From Embiotoca jacksoni (lineage: Eukaryota > Chordata > Actinopteri > Embiotocidae), in assembly GCA_022577435.1 (NCBI GenBank), contig JAKOON010000004.1, forward strand, positions 5,704,001 to 5,768,000: a DNA stretch of 64,000 nucleotides, written 5' to 3'. Made by a program: the position numbers and the translations under genes. Each line of letters opens with the position of its first letter. Positions within the stretch are counted from its first letter, which is position 1. The notes under the pieces were generated by a model. It was given only the letters and a program-made list of their open reading frames with translations. It was not told the origin of the DNA and ran no database searches. This document shows, one piece after another, positions 1 to 39,520 of this stretch.

Positions 1-1078
1 AACCATTAGTCGTCATGTTTATTGCTCTGCCATCTAAACAATACCAATCCAATCAACTCTATTCAATCTGTCCTCCTGAGATGGCAGAGTCTGCCAAGGT
101 TCCCACTCAAATGTCAAATTCCCTGCTTTCACCGACTATAAAGTTGATTTTCCATGAATGAATGGAAAAACAGTCCGCCTTTGTGCTGGTCAGATCAAAT
201 CCAGCAACATTATTTTGTTCCCTGCAATTTGCAAGTTTTACTTACTAGTTCACAGGCAACTTAAACGTTTTTTTTAAACTGCTTAAACAATAAACTGAAC
301 AAAATATTTCTTCAAGATCAAAAGTTTTACAAACTTTACATCTGGCTTTTCAGTCACACTCACACCTAATCTTTGGAATCATAGTTTTGTGGCCAAAGCT
401 CTTAAAATCGCGATTTCCCTGACATGTTTGCCTTCATTAGCCGATAAAGGAAAATGCACGCGCGGAAAGGAGATAAAAACCACTCAGCAAACAAATTAAA
501 TAACATGATATAAAAATATTTTTCGTAGAAAATATACAATTTTGATAAATGGCAACTCAAATTTTAACATGTTAAAAACAAAAGCCCATGATATTCCATT
601 ACTTGATCCATAAACATGATCAAATCCATTGACTTTCTATAATTCTACAATATTCCTGAAATTTCATGGCCATGTGGGAGCATCGTTCTACTGAATGATT
701 AACTGAGGCCACCTCATAGTGACAATAACAAGGTTTGAAAAGAAAATTTAGACAAAAGCAAAGCGATGGCATTTGTCCAATTTGATGGTACAACATGTCC
801 TAAAAACGTTCTAAATTAAATATACATTGTGGAGGAAACCTACAACTGACCCAAACAATAATACAAAAAAGAGGACTGGAAGCTGCCTGGAAAAAAAATC
901 ACCATCTGTGCGCTCACAGAGCAAAAGACAAACTTATTTAGAGGCAGACAAAATATTTGGTGGAGGGAATTGCTGTCCGTGCATGAAGGGAGCTCTGAGC
1001 TCAGTCACTGGCGGCCTAATTTGTTGGTCATTTTAAAGTCATATTTGTTTCAAGGGAGCTATTGTTAATTTGAGGACA
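1..1078. other. AT-rich stretch with no gene recognised
   Basis: I see no coding exon, RNA gene or classifiable repeat here. The sequence is AT-rich, with a short open frame near 827-1036 that has low-complexity composition and no recognisable domain. It may be intergenic, or intron or UTR of a gene beginning outside the window. It ends exactly at the TA target site of the Tc1 element that follows. Confidence 0.5.
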
Positions 1079-1080
1079 TA

Positions 1081-1297
1081 CAGTGGGTACAGAAAGTATT
1101 CAGACCCCTTTAAATTTTTCACTCTTTGTTTCATTGCAGCCATTTGCTAAAATCAAAAAAGTTCATTTTATTTCTCATTAATGTACACTAAGCACCCCAT
1201 GTTGACAGAAAAAAACTGAAATTTAGAAATTTGTGCAAATTTATTAAAAAATAAAAACTGAAATATCACATGGTCATAAGTATTCAGACCCTTTGCT
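1081..1297 (+). repeat. Left terminal inverted repeat of the Tc1 element
   Basis: A 217-bp arm with an outer direct-repeat motif at about 1093-1110 and an inner one at about 1278-1297. It pairs with 2497-2713. Confidence 0.9.
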
Positions 1298-1456
1298 GTG
1301 ACACTCATATTTAACTCACATGCTGTCCATTTCTTCTGATCCTCCTTGAGATGGTTCTACTCCTTCATTGGAGTCCAGCTGTGTTTAATTAAACTGATTG
1401 GACTTGATTAGGAAAGGCACACACCTGTCTATATAAGACCTTACAGCTCACAGTGC

Positions 1457-2497
1457 ATGTCAGAGCAAATGAGAATCATGAGGTCGAAGGAACTGTCCAA
1501 GGAGCTCAGAGACAGAATTGTGGCAAGGCACAGATCTGGCCAAGGTTACAAAATAATTTCTGCAGCACTCAAGGTTCCTAAGAGCACAGTGGCCTCCATA
1601 ATCCTTAAATGGAAGAAGTTTGGGACGACCAGAACTCTTCCTAGACCTGGCCGTCCAGCCAAACTGAGCAATCGTGGGAGAAGAGCCTTGGTGAGAGAGG
1701 TAAAGAAGAACCCAAAGATCACTGTGGCTGAGCTCCAGAGATGCAGTAGGGAGATGGGAGAAAGTTCCACAAAGTCAACTATCACTGCAGCCCTCCACCA
1801 GTCGGGGCTTTATGGCAGAGTGGCCCGACGGAAGCCTCTCCTCAGTCCAAGACATATGAAAGCCCGCATAGAGTTTGCCAAAAAACACATGAAGGACTCC
1901 CAGACTATGAGAAATAAGATTCTCTGGTCTGATGAGACCAAGATTGAACTTTTTGGTGTTAATTCTAAGCGGTATGTGTGGAGAAAACCAGGCACTGCTC
2001 ATCACCTGCCCAATACAATCCCAACAGTGAAACATGGTGGTGGCAGCATCATGCTATGGGGGTGTTTTTCAGCTGCAGGGACAGGACGACTGGTTGCAAT
2101 TGAAGGAAAGATGAATGCGGCCAAGTACAGAGATATCCTGGAAGAAAACCTCTTCCAGAGTGCTCTGGACCTCAGACTGGGCCGAAGGTTCACCTTCCAA
2201 CAAGACAATGACCCTAAGCACACAGCTAAAATAACAAAGGAGTGGCTTCGGAACAACTCTGTGACCATTCTTGACGGGCCCAGCCAGAGCCCTGACCTAA
2301 ACCCAATTGAGCATCTCTGGAGAGACCTGAAAATGGCTGTCCACCAACGTTCACCATCCAACCTGACGGAACTGGAGAGGATCTGCAAGGAAGAATGGCA
2401 GAGGATCCCCAAATCCAGGTGTGAAAAGCTTGTTGCATCATTCCCAAGAAGTCTCATGGCTGTACTAGCTCAAAAGGGTGCTTCTACTCAATACTGA
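1457..2497 (+). CDS. Tc1-like DD34E transposase, uninterrupted
   Basis: A 346-aa transposase that would cut and paste its own element through the inverted repeats. The N-terminal part is the paired-like helix-turn-helix DNA-binding region (about 10-120), with a GRP-type linker (GRPAKL, 65-70) between the two subdomains. The catalytic domain follows. The first acid is Asp159 in WSDETK, the second Asp250 in QQDNDPKHTA and the third Glu285 in NPIEHLW. Exactly 34 residues separate Asp250 from Glu285, the signature of Tc1 enzymes. The glycine-rich box GGGSIMLWGC (194-203) is present. Length is normal for the family and there is no internal stop or frameshift. The stop codon overlaps the first base of the right inverted repeat. 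Function is inferred from family; activity cannot be judged from sequence alone. Confidence 0.95.
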   Translation: MSEQMRIMRSKELSKELRDRIVARHRSGQGYKIISAALKVPKSTVASIILKWKKFGTTRTLPRPGRPAKLSNRGRRALVREVKKNPKITVAELQRCSREMGESSTKSTITAALHQSGLYGRVARRKPLLSPRHMKARIEFAKKHMKDSQTMRNKILWSDETKIELFGVNSKRYVWRKPGTAHHLPNTIPTVKHGGGSIMLWGCFSAAGTGRLVAIEGKMNAAKYRDILEENLFQSALDLRLGRRFTFQQDNDPKHTAKITKEWLRNNSVTILDGPSQSPDLNPIEHLWRDLKMAVHQRSPSNLTELERICKEEWQRIPKSRCEKLVASFPRSLMAVLAQKGASTQY

Positions 2498-2713
2498 GCA
2501 AAGGGTCTGAATACTTATGACCATGTGATATTTCAGTTTTTCTTTTTCAATAAATTTGCACAAATTTCTACATTTCTGTTTTTTTCTGTTAAGATGGGGT
2601 GCTGAGTGTACATTAATGAGAAATAAAATGAACTTTTTTGATTTTAGCAAATGGCTGCAATGAAACAAAGAGTGAAAAATTTAAAGGGGTCTGAATACTT
2701 TCCGTACCCACTG
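2497..2713 (-). repeat. Right terminal inverted repeat of the Tc1 element
   Basis: Reverse complement of the left arm, the same 217 bp, with about eight substitutions and no indel by eye. It begins in the transposase stop codon and is followed by TA. Confidence 0.9.
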
Positions 2714-2864
2714 TAAGCTTCAGTAAACCGCTATCGTCAAACAAATGATAAAGAGATTATCATGGTTAACCGCTCAACAGTAAAAACAATAAAAACAACA
2801 ACAAAAAAGAGTATTTTTGTAAAATATAAAGCACTGTGGAATAAATAAGCTCTAAAAGTAAAGC

Positions 2865-3290
2865 GAGGGTGCCTTCAAAAATAATGCCAAGAATAGTTTT
2901 TATCAGTCACTTAAAAAAAAACAAAAAAAAAAAACAACTCAATCTCAATATTTGGTGTGACTACACTTAAGAGGCGTTTTATAGCAGGTAGGTTGTTCAA
3001 AGAATTTAGAAGGACTTCCCACAGTTTGACTCGAGCTGTCTCAGCAGCCTTTGTCTTTTCATGTAACCACAGACTGACTCGGCGATGTTGAGATCAGGGC
3101 TCAGTGGGGGCCACACCATCTGTTGAGGCACTGCTTGTTTTTCTTGTCGCTGAACACACTTGGTGTGACTCCAGCTGAGTTTTTGGGGTTGTTGTTGTTT
3201 CATGGCCGCATATTGAATTTCAGGGCCTGTGGTGCATCAGAATCTACATATATATATAAAGTGGCTCCAACTTTTGCACAGTTCTGTATG
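2865..3290 (-). mobile_element. Decayed copy of a second Tc1 family, internally deleted
   Basis: This stretch resembles the common vertebrate Tc1 family whose ends read like gtgcaaaagt. One end is near 2868-2920 (ccttcaaaaataatgcc followed by a degenerate A-rich part). The other contains the motif ttttgcacagttctgta (3270-3286). Between them lies only the C-terminal part of a transposase on the minus strand; the rest has been lost by an internal deletion near 3230-3240. It sits 150 bp from the intact element but belongs to a different family, so it is not a product of that copy. Confidence 0.75.
3006..3203 (-). pseudogene. Tc1 transposase C-terminal fragment
   Basis: A 65-codon minus-strand open frame contains WPPLSPDLNIAESVCGYMKR, clearly the third-acid region of a Tc1 transposase (usual form PQSPDLNIIESVWDYMKR). 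The glutamate of the DD34E triad is retained, but the two upstream aspartates and the whole DNA-binding half are missing. It cannot code for an active enzyme. Its first residues arise from the sequence near the deletion joint. It has nothing in common with the intact transposase beyond superfamily membership. Confidence 0.8.
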
Positions 3291-3319
3291 AAGAAATACA
3301 GAAATCATTTTATCTCAGG

Positions 3320-3532
3320 CTAACATGTAACAGCTTTGACAGTGAAAGTCCAAGTTTGGGGCATGGGAGGGATTTTTTTTTTGACTACAGTAGATGCTAC
3401 ATGATGGCAAGGAGATGCAATCACAATTTTCAAAATAAAACGACGAACTACAATACCAGTTACTATTATCAATATAATTATCAACACAACAAGCGTTGTC
3501 ACCCCAATCATTAAAACAAACATGCTCGCCAT
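3320..3532 (-). CDS. Hypothetical small single-pass membrane protein or first exon
   Basis: I do not recognise this gene. The 70-codon minus-strand ORF opens with a long hydrophobic run (residues about 5-30, IGVTTLVVLIIILIIVTGIV), followed by a basic RRF at 30-32. This is the pattern of a signal-anchor or small membrane protein with the positive side in the cytoplasm. The start codon has a purine at -3 and G at +4 (aagaATGG), a good vertebrate initiation context. A TCTCGCGAGA palindrome lies 105 bp upstream on the same strand. The latter half is less protein-like and may be read-through into an intron; a GT at the CATCATGTAGC position could be a donor. Coding status is uncertain and a chance ORF in AT-rich DNA is possible. 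Confidence 0.3.
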   Translation of the reverse strand: MASMFVLMIGVTTLVVLIIILIIVTGIVVRRFILKIVIASPCHHVASTVVKKKIPPMPQTWTFTVKAVTC

Positions 3533-3636
3533 TCTTGCGTTTTTATTTTCTGGTCCTCATTTTCGAGAAAAGTTTGAAGCTCGCTACATGAACTACATCC
3601 TCCGCACCTCGAAACGACTCGTGACTGTTGAGAAAC

Positions 3637-3646
3637 TCTCGCGAGA
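3637..3646. promoter_or_regulatory. TCTCGCGAGA promoter palindrome
   Basis: A perfect TCTCGCGAGA palindrome, a known core-promoter element of vertebrate housekeeping genes, often at bidirectional promoters. It lies in a small CpG-bearing patch (about 3590-3660), 105 bp upstream of the minus-strand ORF at 3532 and 764 bp upstream of the cmss1 start codon. It could serve either direction. No TATA box is visible nearby. Confidence 0.55.
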
Positions 3647-3732
3647 CTTACCGCTTCGATTTTATGTTGTACTAACTGAAAGTTCATAAAATCTTTATTT
3701 TCCAAAAATACTTCTAAAATTATCAAAAAATG

Positions 3733-4409
3733 TTGATAAAAAAAACAAAAAATGTTTTCTATGTAGCCAATATATTTTTCTTATTTATTTTAACAACAAA
3801 AGTATTTGGGCTATTAAGCAATTGTTAGGCCAAATCTCGGGAATTGCTTCAGCAACTCCAAACTACTGCTGCTTGTCTCACGCTGGAAAAAAAAAACAAC
3901 CTGAAAAAGGTGGCTTGCAGGTAGCATTGAATTTATGCATCACAGCCATAATCTGTTTTCATCAGATATTATCATTATGTACTTTATCTACCTTATGAAT
4001 AATGGATCCCCATGCTTGAACCTTCTCGCTCTACCGTTGCCAGCTTAAAAGACAATAGGTGGTCGAGTTTTTCTTACATTATATTATTTTCCTTTTTTTT
4101 TTATTATTACCTGAGACTTTCTTTTGTGAAGCGTTTCGTAATCACAAATGAAAATATTGTGAAAATATTTCAGGAAGAGCTCTTCAGATTAAACAAATGT
4201 TACATATATATATATATATAACACAAAAATAGGGGGGGAAAAAACCCACAAAAGGTCAGTAACAAATAAGAAAACACCTCTACATAAGAGAGGGGTTTTA
4301 AAGCGTGTCACTGTTACGCTGCGTTGTAAACGTGCTGCTCTTGAACGCACCCCTGACACGCTCTCTTTAGCGGCACATTTGGATTGGACAGATTACTCTG
4401 TGGAGGAAA
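3733..4409 (+). promoter_or_regulatory. Presumed cmss1 promoter and 5' UTR
   Basis: The region between the palindrome patch and the cmss1 ATG. It is AT-rich until about 4300, with a short TA run at 4204-4220. The last 110 bp become richer in G+C and CpG (cgctgcgttgtaaacgtgctg), as expected of a transcription start region. No TATA box stands out. Start site and UTR limits cannot be fixed from sequence. Confidence 0.4.
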
Positions 4410-34916
<30,507 letters not shown>

Positions 34917-35780
34917 GCAGCGTCGTCAACATTGCTGGGATGAGGATTTACCGCTTTTTCTTTATCTCGTGATCGTAAACTGATTATCTGGTGCAGCATG
35001 CCGATGAACCACGTCAGCTTGATTTTTTTTTTTTTAGCGTACTTGTGTTCCTCACAACACGCCGAGGGGCCTCATCCTGTTTGTTTTCCCTTTTGTGTCA
35101 GTGGGAATCTTGCGCTGTGTTTTTAATATTTTTCAGAGTCTGTGAAACGCGCGGTGCTGTTTGTTCGCCCTCGTAGTCCATCGCGGTGTCGGACTGTGAT
35201 GGATTGAATAAACGGATTCAAACCGAAAGCCCACATCCTTCTGTTTGTTTACTCTGACCTTGGGAAGTCCCTCCTACTGAGAATGTGAGGTCATGAGTTT
35301 ACTCGCCCACCAGGAACTCCCAGTTATCACAGCATCCTCTGGATAGAGCATTTTAAAGCAACACAAAGAGGCCCTGAACCAACAACCGTATCTTCCACGG
35401 CGAATTCGAGTCGAGACATGAAAGAGTCTTCCGCATCGTTTTGATGGCGCGTAAACGGAAACCCGCGTGTTCTCAGGAAGGAACTAGTAGAAAAGGCAGA
35501 AATCGGGCACGCATAGAAAAGTGGAAGGAACAGAAAGTTAAGCAAAAGGATCGTGGTTAATGAGTAACAGGCCACAACGCTCTCCCCCCACCCTGCAAAG
35601 CCTGCTGGGAAAATCTCTTGGCAAGCAGAGCGCTGTGTGTGTGTGTGTGTGTGTTTAGGGAGATATCGCTGAAATAAAAATAACAGGAAGAGAAGATAGA
35701 GCAGCGCCTCGTCGTTCGCACTTTTTCAACTCCAGCTGTGCACCAAGTTCCTCTTCCGTCCCCGGCCGACGGCTCCTCTC
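34917..35780 (+). other. cmss1 3' UTR and the cmss1-tmem30c spacer
   Basis: About 290 bp of cmss1 3' UTR up to the poly(A) signal, then roughly 550 bp to the tmem30c ATG. The spacer contains a short GT run (35635-35654) and becomes CpG-bearing in its last 80 bp (ccgtccccggccgacggctc). It must hold the tmem30c promoter and 5' UTR. I see no TATA box in a good position. Confidence 0.6.
35207..35212 (+). terminator. Poly(A) signal of cmss1
   Basis: AATAAA 290 bp after the cmss1 stop codon, the first canonical hexamer in the tail. Confidence 0.75.
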
Positions 35781-37990
35781 ATGGGCAAAGCGAAGGGCAA
35801 GGTTGGGCCCCTGGCTCGGAGGCCCGACAACTCGGCTTTCAAGCAGCAGCGGCTGCCTGCCTGGTCCCCCATGCTAACGGCTAACACCGTGCTGCCTTTT
35901 TTCTACCTCATGGCTTTGATATGCATGCTGCTGGGAGTGTGGCTGCTTCTCACCGTGCAAAGCACGCAGGAAATAAAGGTGAGTGAAAAGTGCACTCGTT
36001 TACGAGTGCTCATTTTTGACGTCGGGAAATGATTTGGTGGGAAATACACGAGGCGTGTCTGCCGTTGTGTTTGCGTGTGTCAGAGAGACGGAGAAGAAAA
36101 GCTCAAAAGCCCTCAAGGGCAATAAAAAAAAAAGAAAAAAAAAAAAGGGAGTGACGGAGGGGAAAGATCCAAGGTTCCCTTTTGAAAATGGCTAAACAGG
36201 AACACTTCACTTGAAATGGACTGCTCTTTAACTCCCTCCGTCTTGTCCTTCCAGCTGGACTACACGGAGGCCGGCACCTGTGATGTGTGTTTTGAAAAGC
36301 GTAAAAATGTGAGCAACGCGGCTCAGGCCTGCAGCTGCAAGGTGGTGCTGGGCATCGAGAAAGCCATGAAGGTAAACGAGCCTTTTAAGTTCCCCTCACA
36401 CAGTTTGACAAAACAATCAACATTTGCGCCCCGCGTGATGACGCGCGTCCCGCTTCTTGTCCCAGGGAGATGTCTTCTTCTACTACGGCCTGAAAAACTT
36501 TCATCAGAACCTGCGCAGATACATGGACTCCAGAGATGACGGACAGATGGTTGGCAGGAAGCGCAACTTAAAGGTTTGTCCACAGCGACGTGCACGACGC
36601 CGTCAGAGCAACAGCCAGAGGACACGCTGGCGTCGCCGTGGGTGTTTTTCATTTACACGAGTAGAAGTATCAACACTGCAACGTAAAAACACTCCGTTAC
36701 AAGAACTGCGCTGTTAAGTTTGACACAAAAACGTATTTGAAGACTCGATCTGAAAAACACAGCAGCTTCAGCTTCCAGAAATATGGAGTAGAATTCGGGT
36801 GGGAAGCAGCCTGAGACTGAACTGCTCGAGTGTATTCTTAGGAATCTTCTTATTTTACTTGAATATGATATTTAACTCCTTTTTCACTTCCTTCATTAGA
36901 ACCCCAGTTCATATTGCGTGCCATTTACCAGAGATCAGAATAAACTCCCGATTGCTCCCTGTGGTGCTGTGGCCAACAGTATGTTTAATGGTAAACACCA
37001 CTCACACTCACTCACACTCACACTCACACTCATCACTTCCTTCCTTCCTCCACATCTCCTCTGACCCGACGTATGCCTTCTCCCAGACACCTTCACTCTG
37101 ACCTATCACCCTTCCGGCCGCGCTCCAGTTCAGGTTCCTCTACTGCGGAAGGGCATTACTTGGTACACCGACAAAAATGTCAAGTACCGCAACCCAATGC
37201 AGGACAACTCGACACTGGCCGAAGTGTTTGAAGGTAAGGAGTGACGTAAACCTGATCACAGGGGGCGGGAGGTGGGGGCGGGAGGACACTTATTTCTGTC
37301 ACTCATTTGTGATACGTGATGTTGTTAAATATTTGAAACGGCCGTGTCCGCAGGTACGGGACGACCGCTGTACTGGCAGAAGCCCGTCTACGACCTGGAC
37401 CCCCACGACCCGGGCAACACCGGCTTCATCAACGACGACCTGATTGTCTGGATGAGGGAGGCGGCTTTCCCCGACTTCAAGAAGCTCTACGGGGTTTTAT
37501 ACCGAGCCGACGAGACCTTCACCAAAGGGCTGCCGGCGGGGAACTACAGCATCGACATCTCGTATAGTATCCTTTCGCCGCTGCTCGGGACACCTTCGTT
37601 GTGGGAACTTATGCGTGGGTTACAGGACGTTGCACGCGTCCCATTGTCTTTTGTCTTATCTGCTGTCAAACAGTTAAACACGAGCGGGCACTATTTTAAG
37701 ACTTCACGCTGGGGGGGTAGGGGGTGGGGGGGGTGCTTGTTTTCTCCACGGAGCTTCTCCTCCTGATCTCCAGTCCTGAGCCTTGACCTCGTGCCCTCTC
37801 AGACTTTCCTGTGCAATACTTCCGAGGCAGAAAGGAAGTGGTGCTGACCACGCTGACCTGGTTCGGGGGTCAGAACCATTTCCTGCCCGTTGCTTACCTC
37901 GTAACCAGCGGCCTGATCCTGCTGATAGCCGTCATCCTCACGGTGGTCTGGTGGAAGTTTGGAAAGAATGGCAGAAACATGGAGCAGTGA
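35781..37990 (+). CDS. tmem30c: TMEM30C, CDC50-family flippase partner (7 exons)
   Basis: CDC50/TMEM30 proteins escort P4-type ATPase lipid flippases from the ER and are needed for their activity. Exons: 35781-35978, 36255-36371, 36466-36573, 36900-36990, 37087-37233, 37354-37566, 37803-37990. All introns are GT-AG and the frame gives 353 aa, normal for the family. A short cytosolic N-terminus is followed by membrane segment 1 (about 36-60, LPFFYLMALICMLLGVW). The ectodomain has paired cysteines GTCDVCF and ACSCKV, an N-glycosylation site (NVS), FFYYGL.NFHQN.RRY, the family motif PCGAVANSMFND and FINDDLIVWMR. Membrane segment 2 is near 315-340 (LILLIAVILTVVWWKF). The call to TMEM30C rather than A or B rests on its place next to cmss1; the family assignment itself is firm. 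Confidence 0.88.
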
Positions 37991-38850
37991 AGGGTAAGAG
38001 GGTGCCGAGGAGGGAGACGGTGGAAAAACTTACACGCAGATGAGAAGCGATAATCGATGTGCCACTTAGGAGTTTGTTTTTGAGACAACAGGATCCTAAG
38101 TGACAACAGCAACACAGATGTGAACAAATGAAGGATAAGGAGAATGGTTTGAAACAAGAATGTTAATTTGGTATAATTTCACAACATGTGCAGGAACACC
38201 AATGAAGAAGTCTCGACATCTGGAAAATGACTTTCCTGTCGACTAAATGATCCACATGTGTGACGCCTTTTATTGTGATGATGTTGCTCTGAACACCCAC
38301 TTGCGAAAGCTGGGTGTGTTAGCTCTGGTTATAAGCTTTCTACACTGGCTGATTTTACTTGATAAACGTTTACTTTCTTCTTCTTTTTTTTTTTTTATTT
38401 TTAAAGCACACCATTTTGTTCACATGCTGTTAATAATTTATTGATATAATTCAAGTATTTATTATAATTCGGACATTCGATTTGACTAAAAATCCAATTA
38501 CAATGGCGTTGAGACCGTACTTCACGTCTCAGGAAAGACAAAGTGGAAAAACGACACTTTTTAAAAGTTTCATGTTTCGAATACAGAAGAACTGTCGAAC
38601 CCTGCAGTGCCCTTTCTTAAACCTCAAGACAAGTTTTTAATAGTGGCGCCATTGAGGTTAGCCGCGGCAGGAAGTTTTTGTCAATTGTTTTAGATGCTTG
38701 AAATCCTGCCATCGTATAACGCGACTGAGAATCTAGAGCCTCTCCAGCTGGGCTTCGTGCTTTGTGCCGAGACGACGTTTTGCGGGTATTTTGTCGTAAA
38801 CCAAAATTGAAATGTTCATGATGGCACTTTTCACTTAAAGCAATATCATG

Positions 38851-38872
38851 CAGCAGCAGCAGCAGCAGCAGC
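38851..38872 (+). repeat. (CAG)7 in the tmem30c 3' UTR
   Basis: Seven pure CAG units on the sense strand of tmem30c, 860 bp past its stop codon. Confidence 0.9.
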
Positions 38873-39270
38873 CTCTGTGGCCACAAACGGTAATCGCACA
38901 AAATCATCGTAAATCAATGCAAACCAGTGTTTGCGCTGTAAAACTCATTCCTAGTCAGAATGCGTGGGACGCAGACAAAGAACAGCTGGTGATCTAAATC
39001 GCCCGCTTTGAAGTCATTTCAAGGTAAACTCGCTGCGTAATGTTGCTTTAGGTGAACGCCGGCGTCGCCGCAATTGATCCCAATGAGAACTCGGGACACA
39101 AAATGTCCCAATGATCCATCCGTTCGTTTGTTTTGTGGCGTAGTCGAGCAACTTTCTCAGCCCGGTCTACGTAATTTGCGGCGCAATTGTTCGGTTTTGT
39201 GTACGTCGGATGCACGCAAGAACAAAGACAAATCGTTTGTAAATAGATGTTTTGATGAACAGCTGAAGAT

Positions 39271-39276
39271 AATAAA
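39271..39276 (+). terminator. Poly(A) signal of tmem30c
   Basis: AATAAA on the plus strand in an A/T-rich stretch (ataataaaacattttctttt). Confidence 0.6.
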
Positions 39277-39299
39277 ACATTTTCTTTTAAAAACTCTTT

Positions 39300-39305
39300 T
39301 TTATT
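39300..39305 (-). terminator. Candidate distal poly(A) signal of dcbld2
   Basis: TTTATT on the plus strand is AATAAA for dcbld2, 1.6 kb past its stop codon and only 24 bp from the opposing tmem30c signal. A second candidate lies at 40200-40195. Confidence 0.45.
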
Positions 39306-39367
39306 TCTCTATGTACAATCAGTGAGAGCCACATAGACACAACCCCTCTGTGACCCAGGAGAGCCGC

Positions 39368-39520
39368 AGCGCGGCGGCGGCGGCGGCGCAGCTGTTTGAG
39401 CGACACCTTCCCCCAACCCCCGGGGGGGCGGGGCTGCCGTTTCCGTAGAGATATAAAGCGGCTTGTTCTCCGTTCCTCCTCCGTCTGCGCTCCCGCCACC
39501 GAGTGATTGGTCGGATCAGT
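39368..39520 (+). promoter_or_regulatory. GC-rich block with GC box and TATA-like motif
   Basis: A (GGC)n run at about 39373-39388 and a ggggcggggc GC box near 39424 are followed about 20 bp later by gatataaagc (about 39449). A CCAAT box on the minus strand lies near 39505. The layout resembles a core promoter facing right, yet it sits in the antisense of the dcbld2 3' UTR with no gene downstream. Chance is possible. Confidence 0.3.

Larger units (their letters stand above)
1081..2713 (+). mobile_element. Complete Tc1-like DNA transposon with IR/DR ends
   Basis: A 1633-bp element flanked on both sides by TA (1079-1080 and 2714-2715), the target duplication of Tc1/mariner transposons. The termini start with cagtgggtac and form inverted repeats of 217 bp (1081-1297 and 2497-2713), equal in length and differing at about eight positions by eye. 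Each repeat carries two copies of the motif aagtattcagaccc, one near the outer end and one near the inner end. This is the IR/DR layout known from Sleeping Beauty-type elements, where the direct repeats bind transposase. The transposase gene fills the space between the repeats. High arm identity, matching TA sites and an open frame point to a fairly young insertion. Confidence 0.95.
37991..39295 (+). other. Presumed tmem30c 3' UTR
   Basis: About 1.3 kb between the tmem30c stop codon and an AATAAA at 39271. No coding exon was seen. It includes a CAG trinucleotide run (38851-38872). The length assumes no earlier cleavage. Confidence 0.5.

Noticed and set aside
1546..2668. Minus-strand frames of up to 151 codons across the transposase
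   Set aside because: Shadows of the transposase and of its inverted repeat; no motif of their own.
3511..3726. Minus-strand frame upstream of the small membrane ORF containing two FLEN motifs
   Set aside because: It runs across the promoter palindrome and has no domain; the repeated tetrapeptide is most likely chance in AT-rich DNA.
36799..37101. Plus-strand frame of 100 codons
   Set aside because: It is out of frame with tmem30c exon 4 (36900-36990) and made mostly of intron and a CACTCA repeat.
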